NCBI RefSeq assembly: GCF_000426345.1
Contig: NZ_AUFE01000022.1
Coordinates: 35,633-99,632 of the forward strand
Length of the DNA stretch: 64,000 bases
Origin: Cupriavidus phytohabitans
GTDB taxonomy: Bacteria; Pseudomonadota; Gammaproteobacteria; Burkholderiales; Burkholderiaceae
Reading direction: 5' to 3'
The position numbers and the translations under genes were made by a program. Of the stretch, positions 41,099-49,700 are shown piece by piece; position 1 is the first letter of the stretch, and every line of letters starts with the position of its first letter. The notes under the pieces are model-generated. The model was not told the origin of the DNA and did no database searches. It saw only the letters and a program-made list of their open reading frames with translations.

Positions 41099-42199
41099 AT
41101 GAAGATGAAACTGTTTGCTGCTGCCGTCGCCGCTCTGGCCGCTGGTGGCGCGTATGCCCAATCGAGCGTAACCCTGTACGGCGTGGCTGACGTTGGCCTC
41201 GAGTACAACAGCAATGCCAACGCCGCTGGCGACGACCTGTTCCGTATGGCTTCGGGTAACCAGTCCGGTTCGCGCTGGGGCCTGCGTGGCGTGGAAGATC
41301 TGGGCGGCGGCCTGAAGGGCGTGTTCGTCCTGGAAAGCGGTTTCGACCTCGATGACGGCCGTTCGGCCCAAGGCGGTCGTCTGTTCGGTCGTCAAGCCTA
41401 CGTCGGTGTGCAAAGCCAGTTCGGTTCGCTGCTGCTGGGCCGTCAACAGACCTCGTTCTATGACTTCGGTCTGATTTATGACCCGATGGCCATCTCGTCG
41501 CGCTACGGCATCCTGGCACAAGACGCCCAGTTCGCTGCTCGCGCTGACAACACCGTCAAGTACATCGGCACCTTCGGTGGCTTGACCGCTAACGCCTTCT
41601 ACAGCTTTAACAACAACGGCCAGGAAACCGCTGGTGCGTTCCGCCGCGGCCAACAGTACGGCGCAATGCTGAACTACGCAGCCGGCCCGTTCTCGGTTGG
41701 TGCTGCCTACGACGAAATCCACGGCACCGTGTCGGCCGCTGGTGTTGACCAAAGCGGTCAGCGCACCCGCCGTGCTACCGTTGGCGCTAACTACGCCTTC
41801 GGTCCGGCCAAGGTCTACGCTGGCTATCGCTGGGCCAAGGCTTTCGACGGCGCCCCGCTGACCGGCGGCACGACGGTCGACAACGGTGTTGTCACCACGT
41901 CCACCTCGTCGAACCTGTACTGGCTGGGTCTGGGCTACCAGCTGACCCCGGCGTTCTCGCTGTCGGGCGCTGCGTACTACCAGGACTTCCGCAAGAGCGA
42001 AGCCGATCCGTGGCAGTTCGTGATCACGGCCGACTACGCGCTGTCGAAGCGTACCGACGTGTACACCTCGCTGTCGTACGCTCTGAACGACAAGGGCTCG
42101 GCCCTGGGCGTGAACGGCTTCAACACCGCCACGACCACCAACGTTCAGCCGAACAAGGATCAGTTCGGTGCTGTGGTTGGTCTGCGCCACAAGTTCTAA
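41099..42199 (+). CDS. Outer-membrane porin (Omp32/Gram-negative porin family)
   Basis: General-diffusion 16-strand porin of 366 residues. The signal peptide ends AYA-Gln. The mature protein begins SSVTLYGVADVGLEY, contains SRWGLRGVEDLGGGLKGVF and FGRQAYVGVQSQFGSLLLGRQ, and ends in VGLRHKF, with the terminal Phe needed for outer-membrane insertion. Codon choice differs from its neighbours, with many T-ending codons (GCT, GGT, CGT, GTT), the mark of a very highly expressed gene. The 5' leader is about 85 nt if CATAAT at 41009-41014 is the -10 box. A terminator follows. Confidence 0.95.
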   Translation: MKMKLFAAAVAALAAGGAYAQSSVTLYGVADVGLEYNSNANAAGDDLFRMASGNQSGSRWGLRGVEDLGGGLKGVFVLESGFDLDDGRSAQGGRLFGRQAYVGVQSQFGSLLLGRQQTSFYDFGLIYDPMAISSRYGILAQDAQFAARADNTVKYIGTFGGLTANAFYSFNNNGQETAGAFRRGQQYGAMLNYAAGPFSVGAAYDEIHGTVSAAGVDQSGQRTRRATVGANYAFGPAKVYAGYRWAKAFDGAPLTGGTTVDNGVVTTSTSSNLYWLGLGYQLTPAFSLSGAAYYQDFRKSEADPWQFVITADYALSKRTDVYTSLSYALNDKGSALGVNGFNTATTTNVQPNKDQFGAVVGLRHKF

Positions 42200-42240
42200 T
42201 CTGATGCGGGCGTAAGCTCGCTTGAGATTGGCTTGCAGAA

Positions 42241-42270
42241 GGCCGGCGTCCGCAAGGATGCCGGCCTTTT
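42241..42270 (+). terminator. Rho-independent terminator after the porin gene
   Basis: An 11-bp stem (one G-T pair) GGCCGGCGTCC (42241-42251) / GGATGCCGGCC (42256-42266) closed by a GCAA tetraloop and followed by TTTTGTT. Confidence 0.88.
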
Positions 42271-42576
42271 GTTATTTCACGGTGTAGCGCTGTGCGAGCC
42301 ACTCGACCAAGGATGGGCCGCTCGCGGGCCCAATCGAGGCTTGCGGCCGTGGCACGCGTGGAGGTGCCGTCCGGATGAGCACTTGGTACGGCCCGCTCGG
42401 GCGCTTCTGCCTTGGGTCTGCCGCAACTTCGCGGGTGACCGGTGCTTGCCCTTTGTAGTGGCCGACGTATGGGCGGTTTTTGTCACGAGTAGCTAACCGC
42501 GACGGAAAGATATGGCAGCAAGCGCCTCAGGGTAATCAATCAGGCGCTCACAACCGACGCTCCAATCCCAACGCAC
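42271..42576. other. Gene-free stretch between porin and degQ-type gene terminators
   Basis: About 300 bp bounded by two terminators of convergent units. A minus-strand frame of about 70 codons ends at 42272, inside the porin terminator region, but has no start codon and no ribosome binding site. I see no gene, RNA or repeat that I can support. Confidence 0.5.
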
Positions 42577-42603
42577 AAAAAAACCCCGTCATCGCTGACG
42601 GGG
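42577..42603 (-). terminator. Rho-independent terminator of the DegQ-like protease gene
   Basis: Read on the minus strand: an 8-bp stem CCCCGTCA / TGACGGGG with loop TCGC (42584-42603), followed by seven T (complement of 42577-42583). Confidence 0.85.
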
Positions 42604-42640
42604 CTCTTTGGAGACGGGGCTGGGAGGTAACGGCCCGGCC

Positions 42641-43834
42641 TCACTCCTCTTCATCAAACGGCAAGACCCTACGCGGCGGCGGTGGCCGCTTTCCGATCGT
42701 CACCGTCAGATCGGCAGGCTTTCCGCGACGGATCACGGTCATCTTGATGTCTACGCCCGGCTTGAGCTGCGCAATGGCATTGAGCAGCGCCGTTGTGTCA
42801 GTGATCGAAAGACCGTCAACCTTGGTCAGGACATCGCCCGGCTTCACGCCTGCCTTGTCGGCCGGCCCACCCTGGACCACCGCGGCGATCAGTGCGCCTT
42901 CCTTGGCATCCAGCCCGAAGGACTCGGCAATCTCCGGCGTCATATCCTGCGGCTCGACGCCGATCCAGCCGCGCGTGACGCTTCCGGTGGAAATAATCGA
43001 CTCCATCACTTGCTTGGCTGTCGATACCGGTATCGCGAAGCCGATTCCGAGCGAACCGCCCGAACGCGAGTAGATCGCCGTATTGATGCCCAGCAGATTG
43101 CCCTGTGCGTCGACCAGCGCGCCGCCCGAGTTGCCCGGGTTGATCGCCGCGTCGGTCTGGATGAAGTTTTCGAAGGTATTGATGCCGAGATGGCTGCGCC
43201 CCAGCGCCGACACGATGCCCATCGTCACCGTCTGGCCCACGCCGAACGGGTTGCCAATCGCCAGCACCACATCGCCGACCTTGACGTTCTCCAGCCGGCC
43301 CAGAGTGATCGCGGGCAGGTCCTTCAGCGTCACCTTCAGCACAGCCAGGTCGGTCTCCGGGTCGGAGCCGACGACCTTGGCGTTGGCCTTGCGGCCGTCA
43401 GTCAGCGCAATCTCGATCTCGTCGGCGCCATCCACCACGTGGTGGTTGGTTAGAATGTAACCCTCGGCACTGACGATCACGCCCGATCCCAGGCTCGATA
43501 CCGGCTCCTGCCGTTCAGGCAGGCGGTCGCCAAAGAAGAAGCGGAACCACGGATCCTCGGCCTGCGGGTTGGGCGAGCGCTTGTTGCCGTTCTTGCTGGT
43601 AAAGATGTTGACCACCGCCGGCATGGCGGATTGGGCCGCTTCACTGTAAGACCCTTCGGCGGCCGGGCCGGAGACGTTAGGCACGACTTCCTTCAGCGCC
43701 ACAATGGGCGACCCAGACTGGACCGCGACGCGCCCCCTCTGCAGCCAATCCGGCTTGAGCGTTGCCACGACGAACCAGACCGCCAGCACGACGGTGACAG
43801 CCTGGGCAAAGAACAGCCAAAAGCGCCGCAACAT
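42641..43834 (-). CDS. Membrane-anchored HtrA-type serine protease (DegS-like, one PDZ domain)
   Basis: Periplasmic quality-control protease of 397 residues, anchored by a single N-terminal helix (about 6-25) with no cleavage site. Catalytic triad: His132 in [10 protein letters not shown], Asp162 in ETDLAVLKV and Ser236 in NPGNSGGAL. Only one PDZ domain follows (about 300-380), so the layout matches DegS rather than DegP/DegQ. It could trigger a sigmaE-type response, but no rse genes are near. The frame opens at a TTG at 43864; the ATG at 43834 is preferred because it begins the membrane anchor. It lies only 20 bp from the divergent Nif3-family start codon. Confidence 0.9.
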   Translation of the reverse strand: MLRRFWLFFAQAVTVVLAVWFVVATLKPDWLQRGRVAVQSGSPIVALKEVVPNVSGPAAEGSYSEAAQSAMPAVVNIFTSKNGNKRSPNPQAEDPWFRFFFGDRLPERQEPVSSLGSGVIVSAEGYILTNHHVVDGADEIEIALTDGRKANAKVVGSDPETDLAVLKVTLKDLPAITLGRLENVKVGDVVLAIGNPFGVGQTVTMGIVSALGRSHLGINTFENFIQTDAAINPGNSGGALVDAQGNLLGINTAIYSRSGGSLGIGFAIPVSTAKQVMESIISTGSVTRGWIGVEPQDMTPEIAESFGLDAKEGALIAAVVQGGPADKAGVKPGDVLTKVDGLSITDTTALLNAIAQLKPGVDIKMTVIRRGKPADLTVTIGKRPPPPRRVLPFDEEE

Positions 43835-43854
43835 ATTGGAGTTTTGAGCAGAAA

Positions 43855-44601
43855 ATGAAAACAAAAGAGCTTGAATTGTACTTGAACGCCCTGTTGGAGG
43901 TTTCCCGTTACAAGGACTATTGTCCCAACGGGCTGCAAGTGCAAGGTCGCCCGGAAGTCACTCACATCATCACCGGCGTCACGGCTAGCCTGGCCCTGGT
44001 CGAGGCCGCTGCCGAAGCCGGCGCCGATGCCATCCTGGTCCATCACGGCTATTTCTGGAAAAACGAAGATGCGCGTGTGGTCGGGCAGAAGCACGCGCGC
44101 TTGAAGCGGTTGCTTGGCGCCGACATCAACCTGTTCGCCTTCCACCTGCCGCTGGACAACCATCCGGAATTCGGCAACAACGCGCAGCTCGGGCTGCAGC
44201 TCGGCTTCACACCGACCGGACGCTTCAGCGATGACCAGCTCGGCTGGACCGGCACCTTGCCCGCGCCGATGCCGCTGTCTGCCCTGGCAGCGCATGTTGG
44301 TGGCGTGCTCGGGCGAGAGCCGCTGGCCATTGGCGAGCCGGAGCAGATGATCCGCACGATCGGCTGGTGCACGGGTGGGGCGCAAGGCTACTTCGATGCG
44401 GCGGTGGCGGCTGGCGTCGATGCTTACCTGAGTGGCGAGGTCTCGGAGCAGACCACGCACCTTGCGCGCGAGAGCGGCGTGGCATATCTGGCAGCTGGTC
44501 ATCACGCCACCGAGCGCTATGGCATCCGCTCACTGGGCGAGCATGTGGCGCAACGCTTCGGATTGCGGCACACGTTCATCGATATTCCCAATCCCGTCTG
44601 A
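43855..44601 (+). CDS. Nif3-like dinuclear metal-centre protein (YbgI/DUF34 family)
   Basis: A 248-residue member of the NIF3/YbgI family, widely conserved hexameric proteins with a di-metal site and no settled function. Metal-ligand segments [23 protein letters not shown] and the late [16 protein letters not shown] (His plus Glu) are intact. The ATG at 43855 begins the normal family N-terminus ([15 protein letters not shown]). Its 5' leader must overlap the divergent protease gene. Confidence 0.9.
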   Translation: MKTKELELYLNALLEVSRYKDYCPNGLQVQGRPEVTHIITGVTASLALVEAAAEAGADAILVHHGYFWKNEDARVVGQKHARLKRLLGADINLFAFHLPLDNHPEFGNNAQLGLQLGFTPTGRFSDDQLGWTGTLPAPMPLSALAAHVGGVLGREPLAIGEPEQMIRTIGWCTGGAQGYFDAAVAAGVDAYLSGEVSEQTTHLARESGVAYLAAGHHATERYGIRSLGEHVAQRFGLRHTFIDIPNPV

Positions 44602-44611
44602 CGCAAAACAA

Positions 44612-44632
44612 TACGGCCCCATCGGGGCCGTA
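44612..44632. terminator. Terminator between the Nif3-family gene and mscL
   Basis: A 9-bp stem TACGGCCCC (44612-44620) / GGGGCCGTA (44624-44632). On the minus strand it is followed by TTGTTTTG, so it clearly serves mscL; the plus-strand T tract is poor. Confidence 0.7.
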
Positions 44633-44646
44633 CTATCGTTCTGGAC

Positions 44647-45072
44647 TCAGCGCGTCTTGAGGGCGTCGCGGATCTCGCGCAGCAGTACCACTTCTTCAGG
44701 CGGTGCGGCCGGGGCCGGGGGCGGTTCCTTTTCGCGCATCTTGTTGAAGGCGCGCACCATCATGAAGATGATGAAGGCCAGGATCACAAAGTTGACAGCG
44801 ATAGTCAGGAAATTTCCATAGGCAAATACGGGCACACCTGCCTTCTTCAACGCATCCAACGTCATTGGCGTTCCAGGCGGTGGATCGGCCAGCGTGACAA
44901 ACATATTAGAAAAGTCCAGCTTGCCGACGATGCGGCCCACTACCGGCATGATCAGGTCATTGACCACTGAATCAACAATCTTCCCGAATGCAGCGCCGAT
45001 GATCACACCGACCGCAAGGTCGATGACATTGCCGCGCATTGCGAAGGTCCTGAATTCCGAGATCATGCCCAT
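44647..45072 (-). CDS. mscL: Large-conductance mechanosensitive channel
   Basis: Homopentameric emergency-release channel, 141 residues. TM1 ([19 protein letters not shown]) contains the pore-lining glycines, a periplasmic loop follows, and then TM2 ([19 protein letters not shown]) and a cytoplasmic helix bundle after a Pro-rich linker. Two in-frame ATGs lie at 45072 and 45066; AAGGAG is 8 nt before the first, so I chose 45072. Divergent from petABC. Confidence 0.95.
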   Translation of the reverse strand: MGMISEFRTFAMRGNVIDLAVGVIIGAAFGKIVDSVVNDLIMPVVGRIVGKLDFSNMFVTLADPPPGTPMTLDALKKAGVPVFAYGNFLTIAVNFVILAFIIFMMVRAFNKMREKEPPPAPAAPPEEVVLLREIRDALKTR

Positions 45073-45286
45073 GGGGGGTTCTCCTTCTTGTTGCTAGCGA
45101 TGAACGGTATCAAGCTATCAGCCTGCCGCATCACTGCCCTGAAAGCAAGTCTGGTGGCGGCTTTCCGGCTTGCATGTCCGATTATCGCGCATGGACAAGG
45201 CAATTTGCGCCTATCTAGCGCGCAGATGTCTAAGGTACACTTTATGGTTGACGCAAAATCTAAATTGACTTCCCCTGGGGTTTGGA

Positions 45287-45904
45287 ATGAGTGACCAGCA
45301 AGACGTGAAGAGCGTGGATAAAGGTCGCCGCAATTGGTTGATCGCGACATCCGTCGCCGGCGGCGTCGGAGGCGTAGCGGTAGCGGTTCCTTTCGTCAGT
45401 ACCTTTGCACCATCGGAGAAAGCCAAGGCCGCGGGCGCGCCAGTTGAAGCAGATATCGGTGCGCTGAAGCCGGGCGAGATGATGACTGTCGAGTGGCGCG
45501 GCAAGCCGGTCTGGATCATGAAGCGGACCGAGGAACAACTGGCATCGCTGAAGAAGACGGACGGCGAGGTGGCCGATCCGGATTCCGAGATTCCGTTTAC
45601 CATGCAGACGCCGGACTACTGCAAGAACGAAACCCGTTCGCGTGCGGAGCACAAGGACGTACTGGTCGTGGTCGGCATCTGTTCCCACCTCGGCTGTTCG
45701 CCTTCCGGCCCCTTTGCTTCCGGTGCCAATCCCCAACTCGGCGCCGATCCCGGTTTCCTTTGCCCTTGCCATGGCTCCACATTCGACCTGGCCGGGCGCG
45801 TCTTCAAGAACAAGCCGGCTCCGCAGAATCTCGATGTTCCCCCCTACCAATTCCTGACTGACACCAAAATCGTGATCGGCAAGGATGAGAAAGGAGAAGC
45901 CTGA
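45287..45904 (+). CDS. petA: Ubiquinol-cytochrome c reductase, Rieske iron-sulfur subunit
   Basis: Rieske subunit of complex III, 205 residues. A twin-arginine signal-anchor (Arg14-Arg15 in GRRNWL followed by a Gly/Val/Ala helix) sends it through Tat and keeps it membrane-bound. Cluster ligands are Cys132/His134 (CSHLGC) and Cys159/His162 (CPCHGS), with Cys137-Cys161 as the stabilising disulfide. First of petABC, 2 bp before petB. Confidence 0.97.
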   Translation: MSDQQDVKSVDKGRRNWLIATSVAGGVGGVAVAVPFVSTFAPSEKAKAAGAPVEADIGALKPGEMMTVEWRGKPVWIMKRTEEQLASLKKTDGEVADPDSEIPFTMQTPDYCKNETRSRAEHKDVLVVVGICSHLGCSPSGPFASGANPQLGADPGFLCPCHGSTFDLAGRVFKNKPAPQNLDVPPYQFLTDTKIVIGKDEKGEA

Positions 45905-45906
45905 TC

Positions 45907-47310
45907 ATGGCGGCCGAAAAACAAGTCAAGACGACCGGCCTGATGGGCTGGATCGACGCCCGCTTCCCGGCAACGCAACTGTGGGAAGACCACCTTTCCA
46001 AGTACTACGCGCCGAAGAACTTCAATTTCTGGTACTTCTTCGGTTCGCTCGCGCTGCTGGTGCTGGTGATCCAGATCGTCACGGGTATTTTCCTGGTGAT
46101 GAACTACAAGCCGGACGGCACGCTCAACGCCGCCGGCATTCCCGTGGCCTTCGCCAGCGTGGAATACATCATGCGCGAAGTCCCGTGGGGCTGGCTGGTG
46201 CGCTACATGCATTCGACCGGCGCCTCGGCCTTCTTTGTCGTGGTCTACCTGCATATGTTCCGCGGACTGCTGTACGGTTCGTACCGCAAGCCGCGTGAAC
46301 TGGTCTGGATCTTCGGCTGCCTGATCTTCCTGTGCCTGATGGCGGAAGCCTTCATGGGCTACCTGCTGCCGTGGGGCCAGATGTCGTACTGGGGCGCGCA
46401 GGTGATCGTGAACCTGTTCTCGGCGATTCCGGTGATCGGCCAGGACCTGTCGCTGTTTATCCGCGGCGACTACGTGGTGAGCGATGCAACGCTGAACCGC
46501 TTCTTCTCGTTCCACGTCATCGCGGTGCCGCTGGTGCTGCTGGCACTGGTCATTGCACACATCATCGCGTTGCATGAAGTGGGCTCGAACAACCCGGATG
46601 GCGTTGAGATCAAGGCCAAGAAGGACGAGAACGGCGTGCCGCTGGATGGCATCCCCTTCCACCCGTACTACTCGGTGCACGACACGCTGGGCGTTGCCGG
46701 CTTCCTGATCATCTTCTCGGCGGTGATCTTCTTCTTCCCGGAAGTGGGCGGCTATTTCCTGGAGCACAACAACTTCTTCCCGGCTGATCCGCTGAAGACG
46801 CCGCCGCATATCGCGCCGGTCTGGTACTTCACGCCGTTCTACTCGATGCTGCGCGCCACCACGTCGAACTTCCTGCCGATCCTGTGGGTGTTCTTCGCGC
46901 TGCTGCTCGGCATGGTGTTCCTGCGCAGCAAGGACGCACGCGTCAAGATCGGTGCGATCGCCATCGCCGTGATCCTGGCCGTGGGCTTCTACTTCATCGA
47001 CGCCAAGTTCTGGGGCGTGCTGGTGATGGGCGGCTCGGTCGTGATCCTGTTCTTCCTGCCGTGGCTGGACTGCTCGCCGGTCAAGTCCATCCGCTATCGT
47101 CCCGCTTTCCACAAGACCATCCTGATCGTCTTTGTGGTGGTGTTCCTGGTGCTCGGCTACCTCGGCGTGCAACCGCCGTCGCCGGTTGGTGAGAAGGTGT
47201 CGCAGCTTGGTACGCTGCTGTACTTCGCCTTCTTCCTGACCATGCCGCTGTGGAGCCGTGCCGGCGAGTTCAAGCCGGTGCCTGAGCGTGTCACGTTCCA
47301 TCCGCACTGA
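45907..47310 (+). CDS. petB: Ubiquinol-cytochrome c reductase, cytochrome b subunit
   Basis: Eight-helix cytochrome b of 467 residues with the b-heme histidine pairs in helices B (RYMHSTGASAFFVVVYLHMF) and D (FSFHVIAVPLVLLALVIAHII). The Qo-site motif reads PVWY (in HIAPVWYFTPFY) rather than the PEWY of mitochondria and alphaproteobacteria; this variant is described for beta- and gammaproteobacteria. An extra stretch (about 225-250, EIKAKKDENGVPLDGIPFH) lies after helix D. Confidence 0.97.
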   Translation: MAAEKQVKTTGLMGWIDARFPATQLWEDHLSKYYAPKNFNFWYFFGSLALLVLVIQIVTGIFLVMNYKPDGTLNAAGIPVAFASVEYIMREVPWGWLVRYMHSTGASAFFVVVYLHMFRGLLYGSYRKPRELVWIFGCLIFLCLMAEAFMGYLLPWGQMSYWGAQVIVNLFSAIPVIGQDLSLFIRGDYVVSDATLNRFFSFHVIAVPLVLLALVIAHIIALHEVGSNNPDGVEIKAKKDENGVPLDGIPFHPYYSVHDTLGVAGFLIIFSAVIFFFPEVGGYFLEHNNFFPADPLKTPPHIAPVWYFTPFYSMLRATTSNFLPILWVFFALLLGMVFLRSKDARVKIGAIAIAVILAVGFYFIDAKFWGVLVMGGSVVILFFLPWLDCSPVKSIRYRPAFHKTILIVFVVVFLVLGYLGVQPPSPVGEKVSQLGTLLYFAFFLTMPLWSRAGEFKPVPERVTFHPH

Positions 47311-47346
47311 GCGACGCGAACCCCGACAAGAGCACAAGGACACAAG

Positions 47347-48090
47347 ATGAAAAAGCTGCTTTCGATCATCGCGCTGGCCGGCGCCTGTTTTGCCGGCGCG
47401 CCTGCCATGGCTTCAGAGGGAGGCTTCCCGCTGGAGCCGGCACCGGTGAACACTGCCGACCTGTCGTCGCTGCAGCGCGGCGCCAAGCTGTTCGTCAACT
47501 ACTGCCTGAACTGCCATGGCGCATCGATGATGCGCTACAACCGGCTCAAGGACATCGGCCTCACCGACGACCAGATCCGCCAGAACCTGCTGTTCACCGC
47601 GGACAAGGTCGGCGAGACCATGACCATCGCCATGCAGCCGAAGGAAGCCAAGGCCTTCTTCGGCGCGCAGCCGCCGGACCTGTCGGTGATTGCGCGTGCC
47701 CGCGGCGACGACTGGCTCTATACCTACCTGCGCACCTTCTACCGTGACGACAGCCGCGCCACCGGCTGGAACAACCTGGTGTTCCCGAGCGTCGGCATGC
47801 CGCACGTGCTGTGGGAGCTGCAGGGCCAGCGCGCCGCCAAGTTCACGGAAGTGGAAGAGCACGGCGAGAAGGTCCACAAGTTCGCCGGCTTCGAGCAACT
47901 GAGCGCGGGCAAGATGAGCAAGGTCGAGTATGACCAGGCCACCGCCGACCTGGTCGGCTTCCTGGACTGGATGGCCGAACCCGCGCAGAACCACCGCAAG
48001 CGCCTTGGCGTGTGGGTGCTGCTGTTCCTGGGCATGTTCACCGTCTTCGCGTGGCGCCTGAACGCGGCCTACTGGAAGGATGTGAAGTAA
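47347..48090 (+). CDS. petC: Ubiquinol-cytochrome c reductase, cytochrome c1 subunit
   Basis: Cytochrome c1 of 247 residues. A Sec signal peptide ends AMA-Ser (22/23). Heme c binds at Cys53-Cys56-His57 (CLNCH). A conserved late Met region (VGMPHVLWEL) and a C-terminal membrane anchor (VWVLLFLGMFTVFAWRLN) are present. Last of petABC; a large terminator follows. Confidence 0.96.
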   Translation: MKKLLSIIALAGACFAGAPAMASEGGFPLEPAPVNTADLSSLQRGAKLFVNYCLNCHGASMMRYNRLKDIGLTDDQIRQNLLFTADKVGETMTIAMQPKEAKAFFGAQPPDLSVIARARGDDWLYTYLRTFYRDDSRATGWNNLVFPSVGMPHVLWELQGQRAAKFTEVEEHGEKVHKFAGFEQLSAGKMSKVEYDQATADLVGFLDWMAEPAQNHRKRLGVWVLLFLGMFTVFAWRLNAAYWKDVK

Positions 48091-48128
48091 GTCTCGCTGG
48101 TGGCGGCCCGGAGCCGGCAGCCACGCCG

Positions 48129-48175
48129 AAGGCCAGATGCGGATGTTGCGAAAGCAGCATCGCTCTGGCCTTTTT
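48129..48175 (+). terminator. Rho-independent terminator after petC
   Basis: A long hairpin: outer stem AAGGCCAGA (48129-48137) / TCTGGCC (48164-48170), inner stem GATGTTGC (48142-48149) / GCAGCATC (48154-48161), followed by five T. Confidence 0.85.
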
Positions 48176-48309
48176 CATTGGATGGGGTGATCAAACATGC
48201 CTTGGTAAGTGGATCAAGTGCCACTAATTTGCTTTTCGGTGTCCGCTTTTGGCAGAATGGCAGACCTTACCGTCCGACCCAGCTCCGGCTAAGCCCAAGG
48301 AATCCAACC

Positions 48310-48921
48310 ATGATGGTGTTGTATTCGGGTACGACTTGCCCGTTTTCCCAACGTTGCCGCCTTGTCCTGTTCGAAAAGGGCATGGATTTTGAAATCCGCG
48401 ACGTCGACCTGTTCAACAAGCCCGAAGATATTTCGGTGATGAACCCCTACGGCCAGGTGCCCATCCTGGTCGAGCGCGACCTCATCCTGTATGAGTCGAA
48501 CATCATCAACGAATACATCGACGAGCGCTTCCCGCACCCGCAGCTGATGCCGGCCGACCCGGTCCAGCGCGCCCGCGCCCGACTGTTCCTGTTCAACTTT
48601 GAAAAGGAACTGTTCACGCACGTGTACACGCTCGAGAACGAAAAGGGCAAGGCCGCGGAGAAAAACCACGAACGCGCCCGCGCCGCGATCCGCGACCGTT
48701 TGACGCAGCTCGCGCCGATCTTCGTCAAGAACAAGTACATGCTGGGCGAAGAGTTCTCGATGCTTGACGTCGCCATCGCGCCGCTGCTGTGGCGCCTGGA
48801 CCACTACGGCATCGAACTGTCGAAGAACGCCGCGCCGCTGCTGAAGTATGCTGAACGCATTTTCAGCCGTCCCGCGTACATCGAAGCGCTCACCCCCTCC
48901 GAGAAGGTGATGCGCCGCTAA
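48310..48921 (+). CDS. sspA: Stringent starvation protein A
   Basis: A 203-residue glutathione-S-transferase-fold protein that binds RNA polymerase rather than acting as an enzyme. The thioredoxin-like N-domain has TTCPFSQRCRLVLFEKGMDF and GQVPILVERDLILYESNIINEY, followed by the helical C-domain. The ATG at 48310 is the family start. A weak promoter (TTGCTT at 48229, CAGAAT at 48253, 18-bp spacing) may serve sspA-sspB. It follows petABC, a widely conserved order. Confidence 0.95.
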   Translation: MMVLYSGTTCPFSQRCRLVLFEKGMDFEIRDVDLFNKPEDISVMNPYGQVPILVERDLILYESNIINEYIDERFPHPQLMPADPVQRARARLFLFNFEKELFTHVYTLENEKGKAAEKNHERARAAIRDRLTQLAPIFVKNKYMLGEEFSMLDVAIAPLLWRLDHYGIELSKNAAPLLKYAERIFSRPAYIEALTPSEKVMRR

Positions 48922-48978
48922 TCGGCACCGGCCCGAAGGCATCCCGCCCTCGGGCCACACGGCGCCACTGGAAGCACA

Positions 48979-49467
48979 ATGCCTGAAACCTCCACCAAGC
49001 CTTACCTGATCCGCGCCATTTATGAGTGGTGCACGGATAACGGCTTCACGCCGTACGTCGCCGTGTTCGTCGATGCCAACACCAACGTGCCGCGCGAGTT
49101 CGTGAAGAACAACGAGATCGTGCTCAACGTGAGCTTCGATGCCACCAGCGGCCTGGATATGGGCAACGAGTGGATCACCTTCAGCGCACGCTTCGGCGGT
49201 GTGTCGCGCAAGATCGACGTCCCCGTCGAGAACGTACTGGCCATCTACGCCCGCGAAAACGGGCAGGGCATGGCCTTCCCGGTCGAGCGCAGCCTGCCGG
49301 AAACGCAGGCGGCCACCGAACGCGAAAACAACCCGCCGCCCAAGCTGGCGCCGGTGGAAGCCGAAACGCCGGCCACCACTGCCGACTCCGGCCCGGGAGA
49401 CGATGAAACGCCGCCCCCGGTACCGCGCATCGGCGGCAAGAAGCCAGCGTTGAAGGTGGTGAAGTAA
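48979..49467 (+). CDS. sspB: ClpXP protease specificity-enhancing factor SspB
   Basis: Adaptor of 162 residues that binds ssrA-tagged proteins and brings them to ClpXP. The substrate-binding domain (about 5-110) contains PYLIRAIYEWCTDNGFTPY and FSARFGGVSRKIDVP. A disordered linker ends in PALKVVK, which matches the known C-terminal ClpX-binding module. Follows sspA by 57 bp. Confidence 0.95.
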   Translation: MPETSTKPYLIRAIYEWCTDNGFTPYVAVFVDANTNVPREFVKNNEIVLNVSFDATSGLDMGNEWITFSARFGGVSRKIDVPVENVLAIYARENGQGMAFPVERSLPETQAATERENNPPPKLAPVEAETPATTADSGPGDDETPPPVPRIGGKKPALKVVK

Positions 49468-49519
49468 GCCATCCCAAAGTGGGCCACGATGCAGTAGAAT
49501 CGCGGTCTGCACCAGACAT

Positions 49520-49595
49520 GCCGGCTTAGCTCATCAGGTAGAGCAGTTGATTTGTAATCATCAGGTGGCGGGTTCGAGTCCTGCAGCCGGCACCA
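49520..49595 (+). tRNA. tRNA-Thr, anticodon UGU
   Basis: A 76-nt cloverleaf with encoded CCA. The acceptor stem is GCCGGCT (49520-49526) / AGCCGGC (49585-49591), the D arm GCTC/GAGC, and the anticodon loop TTTGTAA gives UGU, reading ACA and related Thr codons. The T arm is GCGGG-TTCGAGT-CCTGC. The anticodon stem GTTGA/TCATC has a U-U mismatch at the second pair. A -10-like TAGAAT lies at 49495-49500. Confidence 0.95.
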
Positions 49596-49602
49596 TTAAG
49601 AG

Positions 49603-49640
49603 AACGGGCTACGCGACAAACGCGTAGCCCGTTTTGTTTT
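49603..49640 (+). terminator. Rho-independent terminator after tRNA-Thr
   Basis: A 13-bp perfect stem AACGGGCTACGCG (49603-49615) / CGCGTAGCCCGTT (49621-49633) with loop ACAAA, followed by TTGTTTTTT. Confidence 0.92.
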
Positions 49641-49700
49641 TTGCCAGCGGGCAGCGTTGGGCGCGGAGCGAAAGGTTGGGCTGGAGACCGGGGGACCGCT

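Noticed and set aside
42272..42489. Minus-strand frame of about 70 codons after the porin gene, a possible gene remnant
   Set aside because: It has no start codon or ribosome binding site, ends inside the porin terminator region and matches nothing I recognise.
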